DNA of 64,000 nt from Saccharospirillum sp. (GTDB lineage: Bacteria > Pseudomonadota > Gammaproteobacteria > Pseudomonadales > Natronospirillaceae): the NCBI GenBank assembly GCA_018402545.1, contig JAGYIL010000001.1:124001-188000 (forward strand), read 5' to 3'. Under the pieces are notes generated by a model that saw only the letters and a list, made by a program, of their open reading frames with translations, was not told the origin of the DNA and made no database searches. Below are positions 19,435-28,878 of the stretch, in pieces (within the stretch, counting starts at the first letter, position 1; each line of letters starts with the position of its first letter). A program made the position numbers and the translations under genes.

Positions 19435-19547
19435 GTGCCAGGTGCCGGGTATACCTATCCGGGGTCGGCGTAGACCCGTCCATGGGGCCTAGACTGAAGC
19501 ATCCATGCTTCAGACTTCCCCGGATAGGTACACCCGACACCTGGCAC
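19435..19547 (-). repeat. Structured intergenic element, type A, copy 4 (113 bp, inverted)
   Basis: Same element on the minus strand: arms GTGCCAGG... / ...CCTGGCAC, hairpin CTGAAGCATCCATGCTTCAG, and GTCCATGGGGCCTAGA as the complement of the core. An additional outer pairing GTTAG / CTAAC lies about 15 bp outside each arm. Confidence 0.9.
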
Positions 19548-19694
19548 TTGGCTGGTAGCTAACTCCGAAGCTGAGTAATTTGAGTGCCGCTAGAGTATTG
19601 AAAAGGCCCTGCTTTGGAAAGGCCGCAACAGGCGGCCATAACCCACGATTACATTGGATGGGTGTTCAGAATTAAGAGGTGGCAATTCAACCAA

Positions 19695-19801
19695 GGACCG
19701 TCAGGTTTGCTCATTGAAGACCGTGATGCCGCATGGATGCGGCATTCGAGCCCCCACGGACGGGTTTACGGCGTGTCTTCAAGGAGCATACCTGACGGTC
19801 C
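19695..19801 (+). repeat. Structured intergenic element, type C, copy 1 (107 bp)
   Basis: The 27-bp arms 19695-19721 and 19775-19801 (GGACCGTCAGGT...GAAGAC and complement) have only two mismatches. The interior has hairpin ATGCCGCATGGATGCGGCAT and hairpin CCCACGGACGGG followed by TTTACGGCG. Layout matches type A although the arm sequences differ. Together with the inverted type A copy it fills the 19392-19868 gap. Confidence 0.85.
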
Positions 19802-19868
19802 GATCCGACTGGCACCCTAAACCGAGCAACCACCAAAACAGTCTCGATGAATATCGAGACTGTTTCTC

Positions 19869-20489
19869 TTATCCCTTAAAGCCCTTGCCAACCACATAGA
19901 CTTCCCGCGAGCGGGCCCGCGAAGAATCCGGTTTGCGAATGACTACTTTATCGAACGACGTTCGCAGGTCTTTAACGTATTCATCGTAGCCTTCGCCGTG
20001 GAAGACCTTTGCGACAAAACTGCCTTTTGGCTTGAGTACCTGCCGCGCCATATCGAGCGCCAGCTCGACCAGATACATCGACGACGCCTGGTCGGCCACA
20101 TCCACACCGCTGATGTTCGGCGCCATATCGGAGATCACCACATCGGCCAGCGTGCCATCCAGCGTGGCCATAATCTCATCGAACACCGCTTCTTCAGTGA
20201 AATCGCCCTGAATAAACTCCACACCTGCGATCGAATCCATCGGCAGAATGTCCGATGCGATCACCCGGCCCTTGTGCCCCACCAGCTTGGCCGACACCTG
20301 CGACCAGCCCCCGGGCGCTGAACCCAGGTCCATCACCAGCATGTTCGGGTGGATCAGTTTGTCCTTGGTGTTGATTTCCAGCAATTTATAGCTCGCGCGC
20401 GAGCGGTAACCGTCGATCTGCGCCTGCTTCACGAAGGGGTCGTTTACATGCTCTTCGAGCCACCGAGTGCTGCTTTTGGATCGGGCCAT
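19869..20489 (-). CDS. rlmE: 23S rRNA (uridine-2552 2'-O) methyltransferase RlmE/FtsJ
   Basis: Methylates U2552 of 23S rRNA late in 50S assembly, with SAM as donor. 206 aa from the ATG at 20489 (a TTG two codons earlier is possible). The K-D-K-E tetrad is visible: [31 protein letters not shown] and [11 protein letters not shown]; the SAM loop is [13 protein letters not shown]. In enterobacteria it precedes ftsH; here no ftsH follows within the window, and a type C element lies behind it. Confidence 0.96.
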   Translation of the reverse strand: MARSKSSTRWLEEHVNDPFVKQAQIDGYRSRASYKLLEINTKDKLIHPNMLVMDLGSAPGGWSQVSAKLVGHKGRVIASDILPMDSIAGVEFIQGDFTEEAVFDEIMATLDGTLADVVISDMAPNISGVDVADQASSMYLVELALDMARQVLKPKGSFVAKVFHGEGYDEYVKDLRTSFDKVVIRKPDSSRARSREVYVVGKGFKG

Positions 20490-20670
20490 AGCCAATTAAC
20501 CGTGCTGATTCATCGAATAAGCCGCCATTGTACGCTGTGGCCGGGCAGGGCGTAAAACCACAGCACTGACACAAACCGGTCCGGTGCGTATAATTCCGCC
20601 CCATTCGGCAGACAAGGCTCATATTCTACACTCGGTTACTAACCCAAGTTTCAAAGTGACCACAATGTAA

Positions 20671-20783
20671 GCGTCGGATGCCGGTTTGGCCTCTGCGGGG
20701 AAGTCTGAGGCATGGATGCCGAAGCCTAGGCCCCATGGACGGGTTCACGCCGACCCCGCAGAGGCCTAACCGTTAGCCGACGC
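20671..20783 (+). repeat. Structured intergenic element, type A, copy 5 (113 bp)
   Basis: Arms begin GCGTCGGATGCCGGTTTGGC and end in the complement ...TAGCCGACGC. Hairpin 1 is CTGAGGCATGGATGCCGAAG (one mismatch), core CCTAGGCCCCATGGACGGG, then TTCACGCCGACCCC. It occupies the 20490-20841 gap. Confidence 0.9.
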
Positions 20784-20841
20784 GGACTCAAGCCACTAAG
20801 CCAAACCTCCACCATGTCGGGGACACCGACCAGGATTTTGT

Positions 20842-22491
20842 ATGATTCGCCTTAATGAACTTGCCCTACCGCTCGACCACCCGCCCGAAGCCCTGCGCCC
20901 GGCCATTGTTGCCCGGTTGAAGCTGGCCGATGCCGACCTGTTGTCCTTTACCGTGTTCAAGCGCAGCTATGATGCGCGCAAGAAGAACTCGGAAATCAAA
21001 TTTGTCTACATCGTCGATCTTGAGGTGAATGACGAGGCTGCCGTGCTCGAACGCTTTGCCGACGACCAGCACGTTCGCCCGGCACCCGATACCGCCTATT
21101 ACCCGGTCGCCAAAGCGCCTGCCAGCATCACCGAACGCCCTGTCGTCATCGGGTTCGGCCCCTGCGGCCTGTTCGCCGCGCTGATTCTCGCGCAAATGGG
21201 CTTCAAACCCATCGTCCTGGAGCGCGGCAAAGACGTCCGCCGTCGCACCAAAGACACCTGGGCCCTGTGGCGCAAGCATGAGCTGTCGCCGGAATCGAAC
21301 GTCCAGTATGGCGAGGGCGGGGCGGGCCTGTTCTCCGATGGCAAATTGTACAGCCAGATCAAAGACCCGAAATTCTATGGCCGCAAAGTCATGCACGAAT
21401 TCGTGCGGGCCGGCGCGCCGGAAGAAATTCTGTTCGTCAGCAAACCCCACATCGGCACGTTCCGGCTGACCGGCGTCGTCGCCAAAATGCGCGAAGAAAT
21501 CATTGCCCTGGGGGGTGAAATTCGTTTTGAAAGCAAAGTCACCGAAGTGACGCTCGATGATGGCCGGGTAACCGGCGTCACCCTCGAAAACGGCGACCAC
21601 ATCGACAGCCGCTACGTCGTGATGGCGCTCGGCCACAGCGCGCGCGACACCTTCCGCATGTTGCACCGGCAGGGCGTCTACGTCGAAGCCAAACCCTTCG
21701 CCATTGGTTTCCGCATCGAACACCCGCAATCACTGATCGACAAAGCCCGCCTCGGGAAATACGCCGGCCACCCCGAACTCGGCGCCGCCGACTACAAACT
21801 CGTGCACCACGCCAAAAACGGCCGCGCCGTCTACAGCTTCTGCATGTGCCCGGGCGGGACCGTGGTCGCCGCCACCTCCGAACCCGGGCGGGTCGTCACC
21901 AACGGCATGAGCCAGTATTCGCGCAACGAACGCAACGCCAACTCCGGTATCGTCGTCGGCATCAGCCCCGAGAAGGACTTCCCCGGCGGCCCGCTGGCCG
22001 GTGTGGAGCTGCAGGAACAACTGGAATCCAAAGCCTATGAACTGGGCGGGAAGGATTATTGTGCCCCGGCCCAACTGGTCGGCGACTTCATTCGCAGCAC
22101 CCCGTCGAAGGCGCTGGGTGAGGTTGAACCTTCCTACCAGCCCGGCATCAAACTCGGCGACCTGGCCCCGTCGCTACCGGCCTACGCCATCGACGCCATT
22201 CGCGAAGCCCTGCCTGCCTTTGGCAAACAGATTCGCGGCTTCGACCGCGACGACGCCATTTTGACCGGCATCGAAACCCGCACCTCGTCACCCATCCGCA
22301 TCAAACGGGATAACGCCACCCTGCAAAGCATCAACACCCGCGGCCTCTACCCGGCCGGCGAGGGCGCAGGCTACGCCGGCGGTATCCTCTCGGCCGGTGT
22401 CGACGGCATTAAAGTCGCCGAAGCTCTCGCGCTGGCCATGCTGGCCGATGCGGGCGAGTCAAACGGTGTAGCGGCAGGTGCCACAGCGTGA
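20842..22491 (+). CDS. Uncharacterised FAD-dependent dehydrogenase (COG2509 type)
   Basis: 549-aa flavoprotein. A distinct N-terminal domain of about 95 residues (MIRLNELALPLDHPPEALR, FKRSYDARKKNSEIKFVYIV) precedes a Rossmann FAD-binding motif VIGFGPCGLFAALILAQMG with VLERGKDVRRR. Further on are GEGGAGLFSDGKLY, HSARDTFRML and a C-terminal FAD motif AGEGAGYAGGILSAGVDG. The family is conserved in bacteria but has no agreed substrate. The GTG start of the next gene overlaps its TGA by four bases (GTGA), so the two are translationally coupled. Confidence 0.92.
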   Translation: MIRLNELALPLDHPPEALRPAIVARLKLADADLLSFTVFKRSYDARKKNSEIKFVYIVDLEVNDEAAVLERFADDQHVRPAPDTAYYPVAKAPASITERPVVIGFGPCGLFAALILAQMGFKPIVLERGKDVRRRTKDTWALWRKHELSPESNVQYGEGGAGLFSDGKLYSQIKDPKFYGRKVMHEFVRAGAPEEILFVSKPHIGTFRLTGVVAKMREEIIALGGEIRFESKVTEVTLDDGRVTGVTLENGDHIDSRYVVMALGHSARDTFRMLHRQGVYVEAKPFAIGFRIEHPQSLIDKARLGKYAGHPELGAADYKLVHHAKNGRAVYSFCMCPGGTVVAATSEPGRVVTNGMSQYSRNERNANSGIVVGISPEKDFPGGPLAGVELQEQLESKAYELGGKDYCAPAQLVGDFIRSTPSKALGEVEPSYQPGIKLGDLAPSLPAYAIDAIREALPAFGKQIRGFDRDDAILTGIETRTSSPIRIKRDNATLQSINTRGLYPAGEGAGYAGGILSAGVDGIKVAEALALAMLADAGESNGVAAGATA

Positions 22492-23219
22492 AACTCGACG
22501 ACATCAAAAAGCTGCACCAGAAAAAATACCGCAGCCAGTTTGGCCACTACCTGGTTGAAGGCGAACACCTGGTGCTCGAACTGCAACGCGCCGCCGAACA
22601 GCAACCGGCCCTGCGCCAGGCCGAGCTGCTGGTCACAGACGCCTACGAAAGCTGGCAGAGCCCGCTGCGCACCCAGCTGATCAGCAGCAAGAAAATGGCG
22701 CAGATCAGCGATACCAAAACGCCCCAGGGCATCGTGGCCGTGGTGCCCATTTCCCCGGCATCACCCTCGGCAGAAGCCAACGACAAAACCGACATCGCCA
22801 TCTATCTCCACGAAATTCAGGACCCCGGCAACCTCGGCACCATACTGCGCACCCTGGCCTGGTTCGGCGGCTTCCGCTGCCTGCTCAGCCCCGGCAGCGT
22901 CGACCCCTACAACCCCAAAGTCGTACGCGCCAGCATGGGGGCGATTTTTCATGTGCCGATGGCGTTGGATGTGCCGTTGGACAGTCTGGCTGGGCGTTAC
23001 TCAAGCATCGCCAGCCTCGATATGAGCGGTGAAGCACTAACCGATCCCAGCTTTAAATCAGTAGACTGCTACGTTTTCGGCAACGAAGCACGAGGCGTTC
23101 CACGCGAAGCCTTAAATGACCTGAACGCCACCGCTTTCACCATTCCCGGATCTGGTGTGATTGAATCGCTGAACCTCGCCTCGGCAGTTAACCTCTGTGT
23201 TTACGAGCGCGTTCGATAA
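22488..23219 (+). CDS. SpoU/TrmH-family RNA 2'-O-methyltransferase
   Basis: 243-aa SPOUT methyltransferase acting on tRNA or rRNA. An N-terminal substrate-binding domain (about 1-90, KKLHQKKYRSQFGHYLVEGEH is its entry) is followed by the catalytic knot with motif 1 EIQDPGNLGTILRTLAWFG, motif 2 VFGNEARGVP and motif 3 IPGSGVIESLNLASAVNL. The exact nucleotide target cannot be told from sequence. Coupled by a GTGA overlap to the flavoprotein upstream. Confidence 0.93.
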   Translation: MKLDDIKKLHQKKYRSQFGHYLVEGEHLVLELQRAAEQQPALRQAELLVTDAYESWQSPLRTQLISSKKMAQISDTKTPQGIVAVVPISPASPSAEANDKTDIAIYLHEIQDPGNLGTILRTLAWFGGFRCLLSPGSVDPYNPKVVRASMGAIFHVPMALDVPLDSLAGRYSSIASLDMSGEALTDPSFKSVDCYVFGNEARGVPREALNDLNATAFTIPGSGVIESLNLASAVNLCVYERVR

Positions 23220-23271
23220 ATAGTGCCAGTTGTACAGAGGCCGCATCGAGCCTCAGGCTGGGATGGGTTTT

Positions 23272-24027
23272 GTGGGAGGCCACTCTGTGGGCGACAGGGA
23301 GTAGCCGGGCCGGTGAATTGGGCGATTGCCTGTGGTTAGTGTCGCTGGTTGTTTGTGCTTCCTGTCGCCCAGGGGACTGGCCTCCCACGGGGTGTGGTGG
23401 CTGGTTTGAGCCTTAGGCTGGGGTTGGTTTTGTGGGAGGCCACTCTGTGGGCGACGGGGGGTATCCGGGCCGGTGGATTGGGCGATTGCCTGTGGTTAGT
23501 GTCGGTGTGTGGTTGTGTTTCCTGTCGCCCAGGGGACTGGCCTCCCACGGGGTGTGGTGGCTGGTTTGAGCCTTAGGCTGGGGTTGGTTTTGTGGGAGGC
23601 CACTCTGTGGGCGACAGGGAGTATCCGGGCCTGTGAATTGGGCGATTGCCTGTGGTTAGTGTCGCTGGTTGTTTGTGCTTCCTGTCGCCCAGGGGACTGG
23701 CCTCCCACGGGGTGTGGTGGCTGGTTTGAGCCTTAGGCTGGGGTTGGTTTTGTGGGAGGCCACTCTGTGGGCGACGGGGAGTACCCGGGCCGGTGAATTG
23801 GGCGATTGCCTGTGGTTAGTGTCGGTGGGTGGTTGTGCTTCCTGTCGCCCAGGGGACTGGCCTCCCACGGGGTGTGGTGGCTGGTTTGAGCCTTAGGCGG
23901 GGTTGGTTTTGTGGGAGGCCACTCTGTGGGCGACGGGGAGTATCCGGGCCGGTGAATTGGGCGATTGCCTGTGGTTAGTGTCGGTGGTTGTTTTTGCTTC
24001 CTGTCGCCCAGGGGACTGGCCTCCCAC
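23272..24027 (+). repeat. BIME-like REP array, five units
   Basis: Units start at 23272, 23432, 23592, 23752 and 23911, spacing 160, 160, 160 and 159 bp; the last ends at 24027. Same left and right REP pair as at 14582-15175. The units are nearly identical to each other, including spacers, so the array has expanded recently or is kept uniform. It fills most of the 23220-24154 gap; the rest shows nothing recognisable. Confidence 0.92.
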
Positions 24028-24154
24028 GAGGTGCGATGGTTATTTTGAGCCTCAGGCACTAGATAGTCCGATTGCCACCAGAGCAACTCAACTACAAGGC
24101 TGGAAACTCCAGCCATGATTAGCCAAACTGGGCTTACCAGACAGGAGCCCGCCG

Positions 24155-25984
24155 GTGGAGCACAGCCTCAAGCACTTTTACATCCCTGAAGAGCAAAGCA
24201 TCTACCTGCTCTCGCATCAGGACGCCGCCAAGCTCAAAGCCTGGATCAAGCTCTGCATGCGCCAGCTTGAGCGGCTGGGGTATCAGGACATCGAACTGAT
24301 CGGCAAGGGCGCCTTCGGTTTCGTGTTTGGGGGCAAAACCCGCACCGGGGTTGATCTGGTGTTCAAGTTCTCACGCATCAACCTGCCCCAGCACGTTCAA
24401 GACCGGCTCGAAGAAGAAAGCGACCTGCAATCGCTGCTCGACCACCCCCAGATCCCCCAGGTCAAAGACTTCGTCCGCGTCGGCAAACAGGCCATTCTGG
24501 TAATGACCCGCGCCCCGGGGCTCGACCTCGACGACTACGGCCTCAAAGCCGGCCGGCTGCCCCCGCAACTGATTCTGAACATCGCCGCTCAACTCGCCGA
24601 TCTGCTGCGTTACCTGCGCACCCGAACCGACGCCCAGGGCCAATGGCGACCCATCGTCCACGGTGACATCAAACCCAGCAATCTGGTCTTCGACCCGGCC
24701 ACCGAACAGGTGCAACTGATCGACTGGGGTTCATCGGTTTTCTCGCAGCTCGACGCCGACCACCAGTTCATCTCCAACAGCGTCATGGACCTGATGTCAT
24801 CCGACCTGCAACACACCAACGCCAAACTCGGCGACGTCTACTTCATTGGCGACGAACAACTGAACGGCGGCCTCTCATCCCCGCGGTTCGACGAACAGGG
24901 CACCGCCGCCACCCTGTATGCACTTGCCTCAGGCCAGGGCTGCCGCTTCGGCCGCAAAGTCATCACACCGCAAGCGCTCGGTCTGCCCATCGAATTCGCC
25001 CGTGTGCTCGCTGCCATGCTCGACGACGACACCGGCCAGCGCCAACAGGCCGGCAACTACTTCCTCGGCCACATGACCCGCATGCGACACATCGTCGCCA
25101 TGGCCCCGGCCGATGATCTCGCTCCAATGATTCCGGTATGGGTCAGCGAACGCCACCGCGAAGTCGACACCGCCGTCTACAGCTCGCGCAAATCCTTCCT
25201 GCGTCAGGAAAACCCAGACGACACCCTGATGGATGTTGAAGACGAACAGCTCGACAAGTACTACAAAAACTACCTGCAAGGCATGGGCGAAACCGAAAAA
25301 GCCTTCGTCGCCGCCGTCAGCCGCCTTGGCCGCTACCCTATCGTCGGCGGCCTGGCGGTAAAATGGCATGCCGACGGCGTCCGCATCGAATCCGCCTTCA
25401 GCCTGCACAACCCCGAACTGCGTCGTTCGTTCCACCAGTCGGTCAACAACATGGTCAACCTCGCGCGCGGGGTCTACCGCCAGGGCACTTTCAAGGCCGT
25501 TATGTACAACGCCCGCGACACCCTACACCTGGACCGCCGCTTTGAGGCCGATGCCTTCATCCCCCCAAAAAGCCTGCGCATCCCCTATCTGGTCACCCCG
25601 GCCCCGAAAGGCGAAGACACAGAACGCATGCATTCCTACTTCGAAGACGGCCGCGACCCGGACGAATACCTGACCCTGCCGCCTTCAATCATGGATGAGA
25701 TCGAAGCCCTCGACCGCATCCACCACACCGGCTGCATCATCTTCGAAGTGCTGCCACGTAACCTCAAAATCCACAACTACTACCGCCTGCTCGACGCCAG
25801 CCAGGAAGAAAACTTCCGCAACCACCTAAACCGAATGCTGGCCGCCGTAAAAGACATCCAGGGCCTCGGCCTACGCGGTTTCATGAAACTCCCCTACAAA
25901 GACCCCAGAACCTTCGACCACATAGACCAACTACCGGCCCGCTATGCTCCCCGCAACCCCCGGGACACCCAGTTGGTTACTTAG
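24155..25984 (+). CDS. Serine/threonine protein kinase-like protein
   Basis: 609-aa cytoplasmic protein. Residues about 45-300 are a protein kinase domain: glycine loop IGKGAFGFVFGG, lysine in DLVFKFSRI, catalytic loop IVHGDIKPSNLVFD (HGD rather than HRD) and metal motif LIDWGS (DWG rather than DFG). The C-terminal half of about 300 residues (from about 320) has no recognised family. No membrane segment. The GTG start has AGGAG nine bases before it. It lies alone after a REP array. Substrate unknown; the key catalytic residues are present, so activity is likely. Confidence 0.85.
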   Translation: MEHSLKHFYIPEEQSIYLLSHQDAAKLKAWIKLCMRQLERLGYQDIELIGKGAFGFVFGGKTRTGVDLVFKFSRINLPQHVQDRLEEESDLQSLLDHPQIPQVKDFVRVGKQAILVMTRAPGLDLDDYGLKAGRLPPQLILNIAAQLADLLRYLRTRTDAQGQWRPIVHGDIKPSNLVFDPATEQVQLIDWGSSVFSQLDADHQFISNSVMDLMSSDLQHTNAKLGDVYFIGDEQLNGGLSSPRFDEQGTAATLYALASGQGCRFGRKVITPQALGLPIEFARVLAAMLDDDTGQRQQAGNYFLGHMTRMRHIVAMAPADDLAPMIPVWVSERHREVDTAVYSSRKSFLRQENPDDTLMDVEDEQLDKYYKNYLQGMGETEKAFVAAVSRLGRYPIVGGLAVKWHADGVRIESAFSLHNPELRRSFHQSVNNMVNLARGVYRQGTFKAVMYNARDTLHLDRRFEADAFIPPKSLRIPYLVTPAPKGEDTERMHSYFEDGRDPDEYLTLPPSIMDEIEALDRIHHTGCIIFEVLPRNLKIHNYYRLLDASQEENFRNHLNRMLAAVKDIQGLGLRGFMKLPYKDPRTFDHIDQLPARYAPRNPRDTQLVT

Positions 25985-26043
25985 ATTAGTTGCCAGGCGT
26001 TTACTTCTGCGGCTTCATGTTGCCGCTGCCTGGTAGCTTGGGT

Positions 26044-26221
26044 GGACCGCCGGGTATGCTTATTAGAGGCACGCCGTGAACCCTTCCCTGGGGGCTCGAA
26101 GACAGGATATGAATCCCATCCATGGGATTCACCCTCCGGGCTCGCTACGCTCATGCCAAAACGCTCCCGGCGTTTTGGTCCATGCGGTCTAACGGCCTCG
26201 AATAAGCACACCCGACAGTCC
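26044..26221 (-). repeat. Structured intergenic element, type C, copy 2 (178 bp, inverted)
   Basis: Arms 26044-26070 and 26195-26221 pair with few mismatches (GGACCGCCGGGTATGCTTAT with its partner). Inside are GAATCCCATCCATGGGATTC, the complement of the type C core (GAACCCTTCCCTGGGGGC), and an extra arm CCAAAACGC / GCGTTTTGG that copy 1 lacks. Confidence 0.75.
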
Positions 26222-26296
26222 TTCGCAGCTTGGTAGCCACAGTTAAAGAACTTCGTGGGTTAGTCGCTGTTTTGTGGGAAATGTAACCACATTCAA

Positions 26297-26410
26297 GCGA
26301 TTGGCATCCTGTCTGAGGCTGGCGGGCGTCGGTCCCCACGGATGGGGACCGCCGAGCTTACATGGATGTACTTGCAGCGTCCCGCCAGACTCAGACAGGG
26401 TGTCGATCGC
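26297..26410 (-). repeat. Structured intergenic element, type B, copy 2 (inverted)
   Basis: Arms GCGATTGGCATCCTGTCTGA and the complementary end 26391-26410 pair; the interior TCCCCACGGATGGGGA, CGCCGAGCTTACA and TGGATGTACTTGCAGCG matches the 9261-9390 copy read on the other strand. It lies in the 25985-26550 gap together with type C copy 2. Confidence 0.8.
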
Positions 26411-26550
26411 GTACCCCGTGGCACCAAGCCCAGCCAAGCCGTGTTTTGCCCAAGGTAGAACAGTTCATTGCGTAATTGGCGCCTCGTATGGCGGAAACGC
26501 TGTGGTATCATCCGCGCGCCACCCATTTCATTGGTACCAAGAGTCTGAGC

Positions 26551-27780
26551 ATGAGCAAAAATTCGCTGGATAAAAGCAAGATTCGCATCCTGTTGCTGGA
26601 AGGTGTGCACCAAAGCGCCCTGGATACGCTGACCAAAGCCGGATACACCAACATCGAATACCACAAGGGTTCGCTGCCCGAAGCCGAACTGATCGAAAAG
26701 GTCAAAGACGCCCACTTCATCGGCATTCGTTCCCGCACCCAGCTCACCGCCGAGATATTCGAGGCCGCCGACAAACTGGTCGCCGTCGGCTGCTTCTGCA
26801 TTGGTACCAACCAGGTAGACCTCGACGCCGCCGCCCTCCATGGCGTCGCCGTCTTCAATGCTCCGTTCTCCAACACCCGCTCCGTGGCCGAGTTGGTGCT
26901 GGCCGAGGCCATCCTGCTGCTGCGCGGCATTCCCGAGAAGAACGCCGCCTGCCACCGCGGTGGCTGGCTCAAAACCGCCGCCGACAGCTACGAAATCCGT
27001 GGCAAAAAACTCGGCATCGTCGGCTACGGCAGCATCGGCACCCAATTGGGTGTGCTGGCCGAAGGCCTTGGCATGAACGTTCAGTTTTACGACATCGTCA
27101 CCAAACTGCCCCTGGGTAACGCAAACCAGGTCGGTTCCATGAACGAACTGCTCGAAACCAGCGACGTCGTGACTCTGCACGTACCGGAAACCGCTTCTAC
27201 CAAGTGGATGATGGGCCCCGAACAGTTCGCCCGCATGAAGCCAGGCTCGGTCTTCATCAACGCCGCCCGCGGCACGGTAGTAGACATCGACGCCCTGGCC
27301 GGTGCCCTGAGAGAGAAAAAACTCCTCGGCGCCGCCATCGACGTCTTCCCGGTCGAGCCCCGCAGCAACGACGACGAGTTTGTATCGCCACTGCGCGAAT
27401 TCGACAACGTGTTGCTCACACCGCACGTGGGTGGTTCCACTCAGGAAGCCCAGTTCAACATCGGCATCGAAGTGGCCGAGAAGCTGGCACTCTATTCCGA
27501 CAACGGCACCTCAACCTCCGCCGTCAACTTCCCGGAAGTCGCACTGCCCGCACACCCCAGCGCGCACCGGTTGTTGCACATCCACCAGAACATTCCCGGT
27601 GTGATGTCCGAAATTAACCGGATATTCTCCGAGAACGACATCAACATCATCGGCCAATACCTGCAAACGCGGGATAAGATCGGCTACGTGGTTATTGACG
27701 TGGCGCAGGATTGCTCGCTGAAAGCGCTCGACAAAGTGAGAGAAGTAAAAGGAACGATGCGCGCGCGCATCTTGTTTTAA
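26551..27780 (+). CDS. serA: D-3-phosphoglycerate dehydrogenase
   Basis: First step of serine synthesis, oxidising 3-phosphoglycerate with NAD. 409 aa from the ATG at 26551 (E. coli SerA 410). N-terminal catalytic domain, Rossmann motif GYGSIGTQLG, active-site Arg in FINAARGTVVD and His in LLTPHVGGSTQEAQ. The C-terminal ACT domain (LLHIHQNIPGVMSEINRIF) is the serine-feedback domain of the E. coli-type enzyme. Serine synthesis feeds the glycine pool cleaved by the gcv genes in the same window. Confidence 0.97.
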   Translation: MSKNSLDKSKIRILLLEGVHQSALDTLTKAGYTNIEYHKGSLPEAELIEKVKDAHFIGIRSRTQLTAEIFEAADKLVAVGCFCIGTNQVDLDAAALHGVAVFNAPFSNTRSVAELVLAEAILLLRGIPEKNAACHRGGWLKTAADSYEIRGKKLGIVGYGSIGTQLGVLAEGLGMNVQFYDIVTKLPLGNANQVGSMNELLETSDVVTLHVPETASTKWMMGPEQFARMKPGSVFINAARGTVVDIDALAGALREKKLLGAAIDVFPVEPRSNDDEFVSPLREFDNVLLTPHVGGSTQEAQFNIGIEVAEKLALYSDNGTSTSAVNFPEVALPAHPSAHRLLHIHQNIPGVMSEINRIFSENDINIIGQYLQTRDKIGYVVIDVAQDCSLKALDKVREVKGTMRARILF

Positions 27781-27809
27781 TAACCAATTCGGAATTGCCA
27801 CCGAGCCAA

Positions 27810-27922
27810 GTGCTGTGTGCCGGGTAGACCTATTCGGGGGAGTCCGCAGCAAGGATGCTGCGGTCTAGGCCCCATGGATGGGTTCACGCCGACCCCGAAT
27901 AGGTCTACCCGGTGCGCGGCAC
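27810..27922 (+). repeat. Structured intergenic element, type A, copy 6 (113 bp)
   Basis: Arms GTGCTGTGTGCCGGGTAGAC and complement; hairpin 1 CCGCAGCAAGGATGCTGCGG; core CTAGGCCCCATGGATGGG; TTCACGCCGACCCC. Outside the arms TTGCC and GGCAA add an extra pairing. Confidence 0.9.
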
Positions 27923-28047
27923 GGAACCCAGGCAACCAAGGTGACTGGCGTTTCCTCCCCCAACTGGCATACTGGCTGTACGACATAAACCCGATGCGTC
28001 GGGTTTTTTGATATCTGCCTGTGTCCATAGAAGGGAGTTCCAACGAC

Positions 28048-28563
28048 GTGTCTGTGCAAGACCATCGCTTCAACAGTGCCTGGGTTTTGGGAAAAACCAG
28101 TCTGGTTCTGCTGCTGGTAGTCGGCCTGTCTGCCTGTATGTCCCGTGGCATGCAACAGGAGCTGACCAGTTGCACTTTCCCCGACACCACCCGCACACCG
28201 GCCCCTTCCTTTATCTGCGACCAGCAGATCGAAGGCTACCCCATTACCCGCTTAACCACCGCCCCGGCCACCGCCGATGTTGAAACCGACGACAACATCG
28301 AACGCGCCCGGCTGGAAGTACAACACGCCATGGCACTTGAATGGCTCGTTAACTGGTTTGGCGACGTCGCCGAAGAAGATGAAACCCGGGCCCAGCAAGT
28401 GATACTGGCCTGGCTAAACGAAGAGCTCCGCGTCGTTAGAACCCGTGAAAGCTCATCCGGCACTATGTGGTTACTGCTGGGCATCGCTTATTCCGAAGTG
28501 GATACACAGGTGCAACTGCGCAACCGCTTTACTGCCGCTGGTATCAAAACGACGGATCGCTAA
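28048..28563 (+). CDS. Putative lipoprotein of unknown function
   Basis: About 171 aa. After a 14-residue positive N terminus comes a hydrophobic stretch ending in lipobox LSAC, so a lipid-anchored envelope protein is likely. The rest is acidic and helical (NIERARLEVQHAMALEWLV) and I recognise no family. The GTG at 28048 is chosen because AAGGGAG lies 10 bases before it; a GTG at 28021 would lack a ribosome site. It sits between serA and the maltose genes. Confidence 0.65.
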   Translation: MSVQDHRFNSAWVLGKTSLVLLLVVGLSACMSRGMQQELTSCTFPDTTRTPAPSFICDQQIEGYPITRLTTAPATADVETDDNIERARLEVQHAMALEWLVNWFGDVAEEDETRAQQVILAWLNEELRVVRTRESSSGTMWLLLGIAYSEVDTQVQLRNRFTAAGIKTTDR

Positions 28564-28774
28564 ACCAGTTCTTACCAATTACGCGTTCACCGACACAACA
28601 AGCGGCGGTGCTCCAGGTCGCCGCAGCGAACTCATGCCACTAAGCCAACCCGGCCACCGAACTTAAGGGTGCACCCCCCGAACATCGATTGATCACGACG
28701 AATAGCCTCACTCCACCCCCAAAGGGGGTTGGATTGGGTGGATTTTTGCCGGTGGACGAAAAACCCGCCTGTGT

Positions 28775-28787
28775 TTGGCTCTGCCAA
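28775..28787. promoter_or_regulatory. Dyad upstream of malE
   Basis: TTGGC-TCT-GCCAA is a perfect 5-bp dyad about 92 bp before the malE start, in the 28564-28878 gap, which otherwise has a small CCCCC/GGGGG stem at about 28716 and no gene. It could be a LacI-type operator; this is a guess. Confidence 0.25.
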
Positions 28788-28878
28788 CCCGATATTTTTG
28801 CCCGCGTTCCGGTTGAAAGCACTCCGACGTGCACCGCCGCACGCGACAACAAAAAAGACACAGGAAGGAAGCACGGCA

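Noticed and set aside
20866-21729. 287-codon open frame on the minus strand
   Set aside because: Antisense shadow of the FAD-dependent dehydrogenase gene in GC-rich DNA.
23272-24118. Series of 70-75-codon ORFs on both strands
   Set aside because: They repeat with the 160-bp array and contain the same peptide again and again; they are by-products of the REP units.
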